Under the pieces are notes generated by a model, which worked only from the letters and a program-made list of their open reading frames with translations, did not search any database and was not told the DNA's origin. A DNA stretch of 64,000 nucleotides, from positions 434,001 to 498,000 of the forward strand of contig OZ218963.1 of the NCBI GenBank assembly GCA_965112735.1, written 5' to 3'. The DNA comes from Phaeosaccion multiseriatum. Its lineage: Eukaryota > Ochrophyta, other classes. The position numbers and the translations under genes were made by a program. Position 1 is the first letter of the stretch. Each line of letters opens with the position of its first letter. This document shows positions 1-11,553 of the stretch, in pieces.

Positions 1-125
1 CTACCTCCATTGCCTGTAGAAACTTGCTCTACAACTGGGGGAATGCGGATGAAGAAGACGACTACAGTGACTGGGACGATGGTGACGTCTTGGAACACCT
101 CTGGCCAATGACCCCTGAGGAATAG
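1..125 (+). CDS. 3'-terminal exon of a small-protein array gene (partial, member 0)
   Basis: The first bases read in frame (codons start at base 3) to a TAG at 123–125 and encode about 40 C-terminal residues: an RNxxxNW segment, an acidic DEEDDYSDWDD stretch and the end LEHLWPMTPEE. This aligns directly with the last exons of the two complete genes that follow, which end in RKLWPATPKE and RKLWPTTPKE, so it is the tail of a third paralogue whose 5' part lies before the window. Shared residues include the RN pair, a Tyr-x-x-Trp in the acidic segment, LWP and TP-E at the end. Function is unknown. It could be a lone exon fragment, but the intact stop codon and similar 3' flank argue for a real neighbour gene. 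Confidence 0.75.
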   Translation, partial: TSIACRNLLYNWGNADEEDDYSDWDDGDVLEHLWPMTPEE

Positions 126-563
126 CGTGTGCCACAGTGAGGATGGGGAGGCCGAGCCTCCTTCCTCACCCCCGCGCTTTGCGTGCTATCGTGTTTGGGA
201 GAGACGAAGACTGGTGGTGAGGCGAGGAGCTCAGCTCGGGTTGGGAAGAGACGCGAGGCCGGTGCCCATCCTGAGGCTTGTTGAAGCATGCATGTCCCCC
301 AAGGTGAAGCGAGGCCTCGGAGCTGCTAGGCTCGTATGACCGGCCGACTCTGCCTGCGCCGGCCGAACGACTCGCGAGAGGTCCTGCCTGCAGTAGGAGG
401 GCTAAGCTGCGCATTGTACTTTGTATAATATTACTGTAGACAAGCAATTGATTGAGGGGAGAAAGGGCTATGGCGCCCTAGTGGTCAGAGGGTTGTAAAA
501 AGCCTCTCATTGGGAGCCTTTTTCTTTGCTCGCACCCTCCTACACTCTCCCCTTTTTGGAACC
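126..563. other. Intergenic spacer between array members 0 and A
   Basis: No credible coding exon is seen. The region resembles the 3' flanks of the other array members, sharing a GTGAGGATGGG word just after the stop and a GACTCGCGAGAGGTC-like block near 370. It ends with a TAAAAAG-containing word upstream of the next start codon. It most likely holds the 3' UTR of member 0 and the promoter of member A. Confidence 0.5.
491..502 (+). promoter_or_regulatory. Shared upstream word GGTTGTAAAAAG (array member A)
   Basis: This 12-bp word lies 73 bp upstream of the start codon of array member A, and the identical word lies 62 bp upstream of member B. A degenerate form (TTTAAAAAG) occurs after member B near 3245. 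Conservation at a similar distance suggests a core promoter or 5' UTR element, though shared ancestry of the duplicated units could explain it equally well. Confidence 0.35.
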
Positions 564-1638
564 ATGATGAAGCTTACTATGTTATTCACGCTGATGGTGG
601 TGTGTCTTCTGCCCGGGCGTGGGCACGGTTTCATATTGAGCGGAGGCCCAGGAGGCCGAGGAGGCATGGTGATGATGGCAATGAAGCCACCTCCTACACT
701 GCTAGCGTATCACCGCGAGCAGCTAACCAAGCTGGGGGCCATGACCGTCCCCGACGCTCAACGGTAAGAGGAGTCATCAGGCGAGCTTCCTCACCAAGCG
801 AGCAGCGGGGGCAACAACAGAGAGCGCCGTAAGAGGAGAGAGGGGAAACTTACGACACTCTTGCTCCATCCTTGGTCTTCCCTGCCCACTCTTATGCAGC
901 ATCCTCCAAGCGGCTCAGGAGAGCGGTCGGGTTACAACGAAAGGTTATTGCTTCTGAGCTACTGCTTGTTTCTTGTCCGAGTGAGGAGCCGAAAGAGTTC
1001 TAAAGTTATCGCGTTGCACGTGCTCCTTGCAGGATCGTTTCCGTCGAGGGCACACACCGCCGCTTACAAGAATGAGGTCCTCTTGAGCCAGCTGACGATG
1101 CAGCAGGCCATCATGTGAGCGACGAGGACTAAGCCTCTGGAGACACGCTTCGCGGCTGGTTTGCTTGCTCTTGACTGAGCCCATCCAAGTCGAAGAGAAA
1201 GCCGCCTTTTGCTAGGGCACGGCGCATCCTCCCGTCCCACTTTGTTGCTTACACTTTTGTCCTCCCTGATCATTCTGCCTGGCTTGGTCTTGCTTATAAT
1301 CGCTCGATTCACTCAGGGTCAATGCGGTCGCTCGCAGACGAGGAAAGGCTCATGGGGAAGGTAAGTGTGTCACAAAACACGCGTGGCCTCTGCGCAGCGG
1401 GCGCGTGAGAGGTGGCCTATGAGATACGCCCTGGCAGACCGCCGCGACCAAGACTACTAACAACGGTGCCCGCGACCTCCTCATCCTCGCTCAAGGCTCC
1501 TGGCCGGCACGGGCCACTGCAGTTGCCAGTCGAAACGTGGTGAACAACTGGATAGCTGCCGACGAAGAGGGCGATTATAAGGGCTGGAGCGACGACATCA
1601 TCTTGCGCAAGCTATGGCCAGCGACTCCTAAGGAATAG
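564..1638 (+). CDS. Small presequence-bearing protein with duplicated GSWP module, array member A
   Basis: I do not recognise this family. Five exons (564–763, 900–943, 1033–1114, 1317–1360, 1496–1638) join in phase to give 170 aa. All introns are GT–AG, and the exon lengths after the first (44, 82, 44 nt) are identical in the next gene, which fixed the structure. Residues 1–23 form a signal peptide (Lys, then a Leu/Met/Val-rich core) ending just before a Phe, as in bipartite plastid presequences. A Gly/Met/Pro-rich basic stretch follows. Exons 2–3 and 4–5 encode two related segments, each a 15-residue piece followed by GS(F/W)P and an R-N or K-N pair; the C-terminus is acidic and Trp-containing. 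An alternative start is the second Met (567). Plastid targeting is inference only; extracellular secretion is equally open. Confidence 0.75.
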
Positions 1639-2052
1639 TTATCACCAGCAGAGGGAGGAAGAGGAAGAGAGATATGAAGTGAGTGATGTGGCGCGGGGCT
1701 GTGCCCACTGCGGTGCTTGTTGCAGCAGGACCACTAAGGCGAGGCAACGACACTGCCAGGCCGTCGAACGACTGCTCGGAGCCGCTGGAGGCATGGCATG
1801 ATCGGCTTAGCGAGCTACTCGCGAGGTCTCCGCTGCTACAGAACCACGTATTTAACTCAGACTATCATAGAAATAAAGAACGAGCGACTGAATTTTGTCA
1901 ACTTCCCCGAGGCTCTGTGTGTGCGCGCGTGCTCTTTGTTATTTGTACAAACACTCTGTCCGCCACCGGCGAGTGATCTTCAAGGTTCGGGGTTGTAAAA
2001 AGTCCCTTGTTGTTGCTCTTCGTAAGAGAACGAAGCTACACAAAGTCCCACG
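1639..2052. other. Intergenic spacer between array members A and B
   Basis: No supported exon. It contains a block resembling the other array 3' flanks (ACTCGCGAGGTCTC near 1818) and, at 1991–2002, the shared word GGTTGTAAAAAG. Confidence 0.5.
1991..2002 (+). promoter_or_regulatory. Shared upstream word GGTTGTAAAAAG (array member B)
   Basis: Identical to the word upstream of member A and lying 62 bp before the start codon. It is a candidate core promoter or 5' UTR element, on conservation alone. Confidence 0.35.
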
Positions 2053-3048
2053 ATGAAGCTTACTATAGTGTTCATCCTGATGGTGCTGTGCCTTCTGCCC
2101 CGGCGTGGGCTTTGCTTTATGTTCTCGGGAGGGGGCCCGCTAGGAGGTATGGTGATGACAGCAACACCCCCTCGTGAGCTGCTCTTTTTTCATCGACGCC
2201 AGCTCAAGAAAATGGGGGCCATGACCGTCCCTGACGCTCAACGGTAAGATGAATCATGGTGCGGGCTTCCTTAATTCACTACAACTTCAAGGGGGCGCAC
2301 ACATTATCTTCATCCTTAATCTTATCCTCCCTTTTTCAGGATCGAGTCTGCTGCTCAACGAAGCGGCGCGCCCTGTGGCAAAGGTGGGTGCTATTGTTTT
2401 CGCTACCCTTCGCATCGACACGGAATGCTATTGCTAACAGCCACCGGCGGCGCATGTGTTCCGTGGCAGGGTCTTGGCCTACGAAGGCAAAATCCGCGGG
2501 ACAGAGGAATGAGACCCTCTTGAGTGAGCTGACGATTCAGGAGGCTGCCATGTGAGCGACGACAACTTTGGATCTGAAGGCGCAACTGCTTTCGCTGGAA
2601 GAAGCCTGTCCACATCGAAGAGGGAGCAGCCATGTTGTTGGGAGCTTGCCAAGCCTGCAGGGCTCTTCCTCCTACTCCCCCCCTTCTTATCTTCTTCCAT
2701 ACTCTCCTCCTTGATGTATTCGCTTGATCAGGGTCAACGCCGTTGCCCGCAGGACAGGAAAGGACCATGGGAAAGGTACGTCAGCCAGGAGCCACTTTGT
2801 GGGAATGCGCACAAGAGACAAAAGGCCAGTCACAGCGGATCATCCGGTAGACCGCCGCTGCAAAGCGAGACTCACCGCAGCACCCGTGCGCTTCCTCAGG
2901 ATCATGGCCGGCACGCGCAACCGCTGTGGCTAATAGGAATTTACGCGAAGAATGGATGGATCCGGCTGGCGACTATAGCCACTTGTACAAGGGCTGGAGC
3001 GACGACGTCATCGTGCGCAAGCTTTGGCCAACGACTCCTAAGGAGTAG
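2053..3048 (+). CDS. Small presequence-bearing protein with duplicated GSWP module, array member B
   Basis: Tandem paralogue of the preceding gene, of unknown function. Exons 2053–2243, 2340–2383, 2470–2551, 2732–2775 and 2900–3048 join in phase to give 169 aa. The signal peptide (MKLTIVFILMVLCLL) ends in an Arg-Arg-Gly-Leu-Cys stretch before a Phe. Exon 2 plus exon 3 and exon 4 plus exon 5 encode two copies of one module: 15 residues ending Gly-Lys, then GSWP, two residues, Ala, and an RN pair six residues later. The C-terminal part holds a DYSHLYKGWSDD acidic segment and ends LWPTTPKE. Splice phases agree at each corresponding intron of the two genes, which strongly supports both models. 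Nothing in the residues suggests a catalytic site. Confidence 0.78.
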
Positions 3049-3559
3049 CGTGTCGTCCCAGTGAGGATGGGATTGCACCCCTTGCTTCGCGATTGCAGGC
3101 GAGCGAAGGGGTGCGGGGCTAGCTGTGTCAATCCTCCCCAGCCAATCCTCCCCCAAAGCAGGACAACCAACGCGAGGCCCAGCTCTGGCCAGAGTGACTC
3201 GCGAGGTCTCGGGTGCAGCGGAGGATGCGAGCATTTTGGCTGTCTTTAAAAAGTTTAAGTAGGGCAAAGCAAGAAGTAGAACAAGCAACGCGTGAATGAC
3301 GACCGAAGCAAGCCTGACCACCAACATCGCTACCTGGGTTTGGCCATCGACGTAGCCTTAGTACTGGGCGGAAGCTGTGGAAGCTAGGCCTCGGAGCCGC
3401 AGCGCTCGCAGCGCAATGTTCCGTTGTTCGGCTTTGCCCCGGCGGCGATCGAAAGACCCGCGAGAGTGGAAAAAGGAAGAGAAAGATGGGATGTTAAAAG
3501 CCAACCATTGACATATTCTTACACCTCTCTCCCTCAATCCCCCCTTTGCTAACAATGTA
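3049..3559. other. Array 3' flank and possible remnant before the permease pseudogene
   Basis: No supported exon. The first bases repeat the GTGAGGATGGG word seen after member 0. A block near 3380–3470 (CTCGGAGCCGC, then CGCGAGAG) resembles the array's 3' flanking sequence a second time, so a further array unit may have been lost here. Similarity to the permease copy begins only about 9 bp before the ATG at 3568. Confidence 0.4.
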
Positions 3560-3917
3560 AGCCCAGCATGTTTGGGCACTCAGCGGCATCTGCTGCCCTC
3601 CTCGTCGCGCTCAGTCCTCCCCATAGCAGAAGCCGAGGAGTGGGGCTCGTCACAGCATTTACAGCAACCCCGCCTCACGTTACTTCCAGGGCACTTTGCA
3701 GGGACCTTGCTACAGGGGGGCGAGGCGTGAGGAGATGCGAGAGCCAAGGAAGGGGGAGGGGAAGGAGCAGCAGGAGGGATTTCAGCAGCAGTAGTGGTAG
3801 CACTTGGATCGGCAGTAACGGTACTGCTGGAGATGCGAGGAAGACGAGGAAGAGGAGGCCATAGGGACTGCTGCTGCTTCTTCTGAGCAAGACACCGAAC
3901 AAGAGGGGAAGGAGGGC

Positions 3918-3949
<32 letters not shown>

Positions 3950-5989
3950 CAAACCGATCGGGGGGGAGTGTCGGGGGACAGGCTGGCTTTCCCGGAGCTA
4001 AACAGGTATTGCATGGGCGGCGTGGATGATGATGACAAGAAGCTGGATCACGCACTCGCCCACAGATGCGACGAACAGTGTTGTCTACCTGTAGACGTCC
4101 CATTCCTCGCCTCAGCACTACCGCTTTTCAGATGATTTTTTCTTCTTGTTTCAGACCCTCCTCCCAACGTACTTAGCTTCCTTGTCGCCTTGGATCGCGC
4201 TAAGCAGCAGTCTCTACCCCCGCCCGTTCCCTGCGCCCCTTTCTTGACCAATCCTTTGGGCGGCCACAGTGGTGGCGAGATGAATCGCCTCTTCTCCAAC
4301 CTGGAGCCGTGTGACATCACGGGCTTTCGCCGCAAAGCTACCAACCTCGGGGCGGCCACAGCGCTGGTGGGGGGCACCACTGTCGGGGCAGGTGGGTGGG
4401 TTGGTTCTATACAGACGGACAGATAGACAGACAGACAGACACAGTTGGCCTTGCTCCTTTGACCCTAGCAATAAGTCAACAAGTTGAGCTTCCACTGCTG
4501 CTGCTCGGCTCAGCTCGCTGGGAAGAGAGCGAAAAAGACTCTGACAGGAACAGAGACACAGTACAACCCCCCTCTGACCACTGACCCGGCGTACATCAAT
4601 GCCCTACCCTGCCCTACCCTACCGTGCCATCCTTTCCTCCCTCTCAGGCATCTTGGGCCTCCCCGCCGTGACTCTCGAGCCGGGCTTCATCCCAAGTACC
4701 GTGGCCCTGGTTGGCATGTGGCTCTACATGGTGTCGTCGGGCCTGCTCATCGCGGAGGTCAACGTCAACCTCATCTGCAGGCAGGGGCAGCCGGTACGTG
4801 ATTCCCTACCTCCGTAGCTGGTACTCCACCGCCCCCCCCCCCTCTCACAGGTTATCCACTCAATCACTCATTCCTTCCCTCACTCACCTACTCCCCCTCT
4901 CCCTCCCTCTCTTCGCTCTATCCATCCCTCCCTCCCTCCCTCCCTCGCTCCCTCCGTCCCTCCCTCCCTCCCTCCCTCCTTCCCTCACCCCCCTCCCTCC
5001 CTCACTCATTCCCTCGCTCTTTCGCTTCCTCCCTCCCTCACTCACTCACTCTCTCCCTCGCTCCCTCCCTCCCTCACTCACTCCCCCTCTCCCCCACTCC
5101 CTCCCTCCCTCCCTCCCTCCCACCCCCCCTACCACTCGCTCCGAAGGGCATGGGCCTGCTGAAGCTGGCCGAGCAAGCCCGTTGGGAGCGCGAGCGGCGG
5201 GACTGACGTACGTATTCATCCATTATGCCCTCCTCGTGGCCTACATGGCCCAGGGGGGTGCGCTGCTCGCAGAGGGGGCGGGTGCACTGACAGAAGTGTT
5301 ACATTTGTCGCAGGGAGGGGCAGGGCAGGGAGAGGTCGCAGCAGGAGCAGCAGCAGCTGTAGGTGGTGCAGTTGGTGAAACAGCAGCCGCGGCGGGGCTG
5401 CCAGCTTCAGCCGGGCCGGTGGCGTTCGTAGCGATGTTCGGTGAGTTCGAGTTGGAGGTAAGGGGTGGGGGCGTTGAGCCTCTGCCTGGAGAGGGGAGGG
5501 TTTTTCCGTCTTCATGATGCTGTACCACCACACATCCGATGCATTACCCCGTCTCTGCCTTATACGATATCCTCCTCCTCCTCCTCCTCCTCCTCCTCCT
5601 CCTCCACCACCACCACCACCACCACCACTGCCGATCCCCAAGGGGGCCTCCTTACTCTGGGATCGGAGGAGCTGGTAGAGAATGTGAACAACGCATTTGT
5701 AACCGTTGTGCTTGTCTCCTTTGGTGCGCTGCTTGTGGCTGGGGCGGACGGCGTTGAGCCCAACCTCCTACTGAGGGCCAATGTAGGGGCAGTCTCGACG
5801 GCGATTCCCACAATGTTTGTGGCGCTCGTGTTTCACAATGTGAGAGGGTGACCGAGTGAGTCAGCGAGTGAGTCAGCGAGTGAGTCAGCGAGTGAGTCAG
5901 CGAGTGGGTGACCGAGTGAGTCAGCGAGTGAGTCAGCGAGAGAGGAGGGAAGGGAGGGAGGGAGAGAGGGATAGAGGGAGAGAGGGACG

Positions 5990-6020
<31 letters not shown>

Positions 6021-7075
6021 AGAGAACGAGACGGAGACTGCACGTGAGAGAGGAAGGGCAGAGAAGGAGTGAGTGAGTGAGTTCGTGCGGGAGGGAGAGA
6101 GATGTGGGCTGATTTGACTTTGAATTTGAATTTGAATTTGAATCGAGGAAGGAACAGCCTGCCCGATCCTCCGCTCTTGCCTCTGTCTCTGCCGGTGCCT
6201 CTGCCTGTGCCTCTGACGCGGCTCTGACACGGCTCTGACGCGGCTCTGTTGTGGGACATGTGACGCCCTTCTTCCTCTCCTCAGGTTGTGCCCACCATCA
6301 CCACTCAGCTCGAGGGAGACGTGGCGAAGTGAGTGAGAGAGGGAGGGGGGAAGGGAGGAGAAGGAAAAAGAAAAGGGGGGGGGGGGGGATTGTGATTTAC
6401 TGATTGAGTCAATGATTGATTGATGAAGTGAATGAATGGGTGAGTGAGTGAGTGAGTGAGTGAGTGAGCGAGTAAGGCTCGAGCGGCGCGGTGTGCGGGT
6501 AGCATGTTGTACTCAGTCCAAGTCCATTCCACCTCAACTGTAATCGAGTCTGTCGATCGTCTGGTCCTCCTTTCACTCCCCTAATGGTACCCTGCCGGGT
6601 GTGTTCGCCGTTTCAGAATCCGGCAGGCCATCGTAGTGGGGTCTGCGGTGCCACTGCTCATGTTCATCGCTTGGAACGCCATCGTGCTCGGATCGGTGGA
6701 TCCCTCGGCCGCCAACGAAGGTACGGAAGGAGGGAGGGAGGGAGGGTAGGGAGGGAGGGAGGAAAGGAAGGAGGGAGACAGAGGGGTAGGATGGGGGAGG
6801 GAGGGAGGGAGGGATGGAGGGAGACCGTGGGAGGGAAGGAAGGAGAGACGGGAGTGGGAGTAGAAGGGAAGAGAAAGAGGGAGGGATAGAGGGGAGAAGG
6901 AAGGGAGAGAGAGAGATGGAGGGAGGGGGGAGGGGGAGGAGGATGCAGAGAGCAGAAGCCTTAGAACGTCTCACCGCCACCTAATGTACGTACGCCCCGT
7001 TGGGTCCCAGCACGCAGGGCTGATGCCCAATCTTGGTGCTGGAAGAGTGTTCTCGCGCCTCCTCTCCCTCTCTCT

Positions 7076-7107
<32 letters not shown>

Positions 7108-7383
7108 TCTCTCTCTTCTCTCTCTCTCTGTCCCTCTCGCTTTCCCTTTTCACCTCTATCGCACCATACGCTTAGTATGTTTCCATTCTTCTCTTTTTTT
7201 TGCCCCCCCCTTAGGCCCATCTCTCTCAGCCGCGTTGGCTGGCAAGGTCTTCGATCCTCTGGCAGTGCTGCGGAGTGGAAGCGAAGGGTGAGTGTCGGTA
7301 CGGCACTGTTTCAAAAGCCCAGTGCCGGTACACACACACTTGTATGGCACTCTATGTAATGGCCAGTGACTGTGCGGGACTCT
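3560..7383 (+). pseudogene. Truncated, frameshifted copy of the aromatic amino acid permease gene
   Basis: This stretch matches exons 1–8 and the introns of the intact gene at 16290–21601, differing mainly in microsatellite length. It begins about 9 bp before the start codon (3568) and stops abruptly near 7383, after exon 8, so the last three exons are missing. It carries several lesions: a 4-bp deletion in exon 1 creating a TAG at 3862–3864; a 4-bp gain in exon 2 placing a TAG at 4174–4176; and a 7-bp deletion in exon 4 near 5179 creating a TGA at 5204–5206. Recognisable pieces remain, such as the GTTVGAG / ILGLPAVT junction and the LLIAEVNVNL membrane segment. It cannot encode the transporter. 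Its position just upstream of another broken gene suggests decay under no selection. Confidence 0.9.
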
Positions 7384-7560
7384 GTATTCAATCTGTGAAA
7401 GAATAAGCAGCAGGCCTTCAACGAAGTGCGGGGGGGACAGGAGGTGGTTCAGGGGGTTCTTTTGAGACGATGCTAAGTTCAATTGCAATTCGCGCCAACT
7501 TACGACGATGTGTGTGTGTGTGTGTGTGTGTGTATGTTTCAGATGACTTGAGAGGGAGAA

Positions 7561-10500
7561 GCGGATGTGATTAAAGGGCTGAGGACCGCAGAAGACGAGA
7601 ACAAAACCCGAATTCAATACTTGAAGCAGCAGCAGCAGCAGCAAGGGAATCAGAGCCAAAATGGGCCGCCCACCGTACCCTGTAAGCAAGGTGAGTCACG
7701 GCATGGGGTATGCACATGAGACAACGCAGAGGTACCACCCACAGTGTGCTGACTGCCCACTGACACTGTGCTGATGACCACTGACCAATGACGACTGGCC
7801 TTACCCCTCTACTATACCCTCTTTGGGGTATACGGCTGGGCCTCTTGTGACCTCTTTCCATCGGACACAAGAAGGGGAAGGACGTGGCGCGGCAGTCGCG
7901 AAAGAAGAAGCGGCAGTTGCTGATACAGCAGCAGCAGCGGCGGCGGCGGTGGCGGCAGCAGTAGCGGCAGAAAGGACCAGAGTTGAACCAAAACAGGCTG
8001 ATGGACAGGCCCCTGTGCAGACCCCACGGAAGAAATCACCACCAACAGTGTTAGCTACGACAGTACCGGCAGAAGCTGTGGAGACAAGAGCAGCTGTAAG
8101 AGAAGCGCCACCGCCTGTAGCAGCAGTACCAGCAGAAGTGTTGGCGATTAGAGAAGCCGTAAGAAAAGGGGTACCACAAGAAGGAGCAGCACAAGAAGGA
8201 GCAGCAACAAGAGCAGTAGTAGCTGGTACAGCCCGAGATCACCCCCCGCCTACAGCCGTGACCGCGAAGGAGAGGGCCGTGAACGGAGCAGCGGCAGCAG
8301 CGGCAGCAGCAGCAGCAGAAGCAGCACTAGTAGTGGGGGGAGGAGGAGGAGAAGCAGGAGGGAAAGAAGGTGGTGGTGATGGTGGAGGAGGAGGAGGAGG
8401 AGGAGGAGGAGGAGAAGGAGGAGGGGGCAGAGTCGTTGCCAATCTGTCCAAGTCATGCGTGCTTGTGTTTTGTGCCAATCGGCCAGACTATCTCAAGCGG
8501 ACTTTGGGAGACATCGCAAGGCAAAATACCATCCGGGCTTTGGAACCATCCCTGTTGTCATCACACAGGATGGGAGCAATGCTGAGGTGAGAGGAGGATC
8601 GATGATGAGAGGGTGTCATTGGGTGTGATTAGAAGGGGGCGGGGTGGGGTAGGGAGGGCCGCTTTGGGGGGAGGTATTCAGATCTGTGGGAGGAAGGGAG
8701 AAGAGAAAGTTTTCTGTACTTTTTTTTGTGTTGTTTTCGTTTTACCTTCCCGGGTTTGGGTTTCCACTTTGTTCTGACTTCCGCTCCATTCCACACTCTC
8801 CCTCTCCCTCTCTCTCCTCCCACCCCCTCTCTCCTCTCTCTCTCCTCCCTCTCTCTCTCTCTTGCCTCTTACCTCCTCTCTCTCTCTCGCTCTCTCTCCC
8901 TCTTTCCCTCCCTCATCCCCTCTGTCTGCCGCTGCTGGACGCGTCGATGCGGGTTGGGGGTCATCTCTCTCTCCTCGTTGCTTGTGACCGGGGCATGTAG
9001 GTGATCAACGTCATAAACGCATTCCGCAAAGACATGCTCGGTGTAACTGATGTGTTTCACATACGCCACCCAGCCCCCACCGACACGACGCTGAATGGTT
9101 ACCAGAAGCTGTCCAGTCACTACAAATGGGCCCTCGGGCAGGTGGGTGGTTGGGTGGCTAGATTGGGGCTCCTCCCTTTCTCTGACTTCTACTTTCTACT
9201 GCTGCTGCTGCCGCTGCTGCCGCTGCTGCCGCTGCTGCTGCTGCTGCACACGCCCCGCCGTCCCCTTGCTTGCTTTTCCGGTCCTCATGCGTTCACACAT
9301 CTCTAAACAGCTCTTTCCTTATGTATATACATATACACCACTGCCCCCTCCCCTCCCCTCCCCCCTTCTCCTCCCCTCCCCTCCCCCCTCCTCCCCTCTC
9401 CCGACTCACAGGTGTTCGACCAACTCGAGCACAGCAACAACTCCCCCATCACCTTTCCTCACATGGAAAATGTCATCATCTTGGAAGAGGACTTGTCCAT
9501 TGCCTCTGACTTCTTTGAGTACATGGCAGCTCTCGCCCCCATGCTTGCCACAGATGAGCAACTCATGGCGGTGTCAGCGTGGAATGACAATGGTCAGATC
9601 GGACACGTCAGAGATCCGGAGGTGCGTGTGTGGGTGCGTGTGCGTGCGTGTGCGTGCGTGTGCGTGTGTGTGTGCGTGAGTGTGTGCGTGTGTGGTACGT
9701 ATGTGTGTGCGTGAGTTGCGTGAGTGAGTGAGTGAGTGCGTGAGTGGGTGTGTGAGTGCGTGAGTGGGTGTGTGAGTGCGTGAGTGGGTGTATTGTGAGT
9801 GAATGAGTGAGTGAGTGAGTGAGTGGGGACGCACGCGCACGTGCGTGCGTGCGTGCGTGACTTTCACTGACTCACTGCATTTTCTTTGGCCCACTGACTT
9901 ATGACTAGGTGTTGTATCGCTCCGAATTCTTCCCCGGCCTGGGTTGGATGATGCCCCGGCGGATATGGGAAGAATTGGGCCCCAAGTGGCCCAAGGGCTA
10001 CTGGGACGACTGGCTCCGGGAGGTACGTTCCGTCTCGATCCAATTTCGATTCGATGTCGGTCTTCTAGTAAAAAGGAGAGACCCCCATGTGAGAGGGTGG
10101 TGGCAGGGGAGGGGAGGGACTGGCGGAGCGAGGAACGGGGGGGGAGGAGCTTCCTCCTCTTCCTGTTGCCTGCAACCCCTCCCCTCTCCCCTGCCCCTGC
10201 TTGTTACCGTACGGCCCAACACTCTGCCCCCCCCCCCCCCGCTGTGGTATGTCCCTTTGGTGGCGAGTCGAGTCTCGCTCTCTGTTCTTACCACGCGGTT
10301 GTTTTTTCCACATACCCACTTTTCCCTTCTTCTTCCCCCTTCCTACTTACTTACCTACTTACCTACCTACCTACTACTTACCTACCTGCCTATCTCCCTC
10401 CCCCCTCCCTACCTGCTTACCTACTGACCTACATACCTACCAACCAACCTACCTACCTACCTACCTACGTACCTACCTACCTACGTACGTACCTACCTAC

Positions 10501-11518
10501 CTACCTACCTACCTACCTACCTACCTACCTACCTACCTACCTATCTACCTACCTACCTACCTATCTACCTACCTACCTACCCACCAACCAACCAGCCAAT
10601 AAACCATCCTACCACCCCGCCTCTTGTTCTTTTGTGTTCTTGTGTGTGTGCATGCTTCACCTCGACGAAAGCCCAACCAACGAAAAGGACGGCACTTCAT
10701 TCGCCCCGAAATCAATCGCACGTATCACTTTGGCAAGAAAGGCACCAGCAAGGGGCAGTACTCTGCTTCCTCGAGCACATTAAGCTCAACGACGATGTAG
10801 TAAGTGACGAGGGAGAGAAAGAGAGAGAGATTGCGAGCGCAGGAGTGAATTTTCGTCTCAGTTTATAAAGCCTTTTATCGATCCAAGCAATTGCCCGTAC
10901 CAGCCGCCAATTTTGCTCCTCCACTCATCCTTGGCTCTCCCTCCATCCCTCTGCAGATCCACTTCTGTGACCTAGATCTCTCGTACCTTTCTCCGGAGCG
11001 CTGGGACAAAGAGTAGATTGACCGAGTGAGGGCAGCTCCGGTCGTGAGCAAGGAGACAGCCATGTATAGAAGAGGTCATTTGGAAGAGGTGGGTGGGTGG
11101 TCAGAAAGCAGTCACAGAAACCAACCCCAGTCACACGTCACACAGTCAGTCACACGGTCACGCGGTCGCACAGTCACACGCCACCATCAAGACTGACTGG
11201 TGTCGCCCCCCGCCCCCCCCCTCCCCTCACTTGTTTGTGTTGGTTGTTGTCCACTTCGAGAGGCATGAGGCATGGCACCCTCCCTCCCTTCCTCCCTCCC
11301 CTCTCCTCCCCCTCCCTCCCCCCCCCTTCACTTTCTAGTAACTTCCCCACACGGACCGTGGCCCTTCACCACTCTTTGTCAGTGCCTTCATTGCCTTGCC
11401 TGCCCCTATGCCTGCCCATATGCTTGCCTACATGCATGCATGGTGTGATGCCTCTTACGTCCCGCCCGCCCTCCCCACCACAACCACCATCACCACCACC
11501 ACCACCACCACCACCAGC

Positions 11519-11553
<35 letters not shown>

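Noticed and set aside
3568-7383. Treating the first permease copy as a functional second gene
   Set aside because: Three frame lesions and loss of the last exons relative to the intact copy rule this out unless the sequence is wrong.
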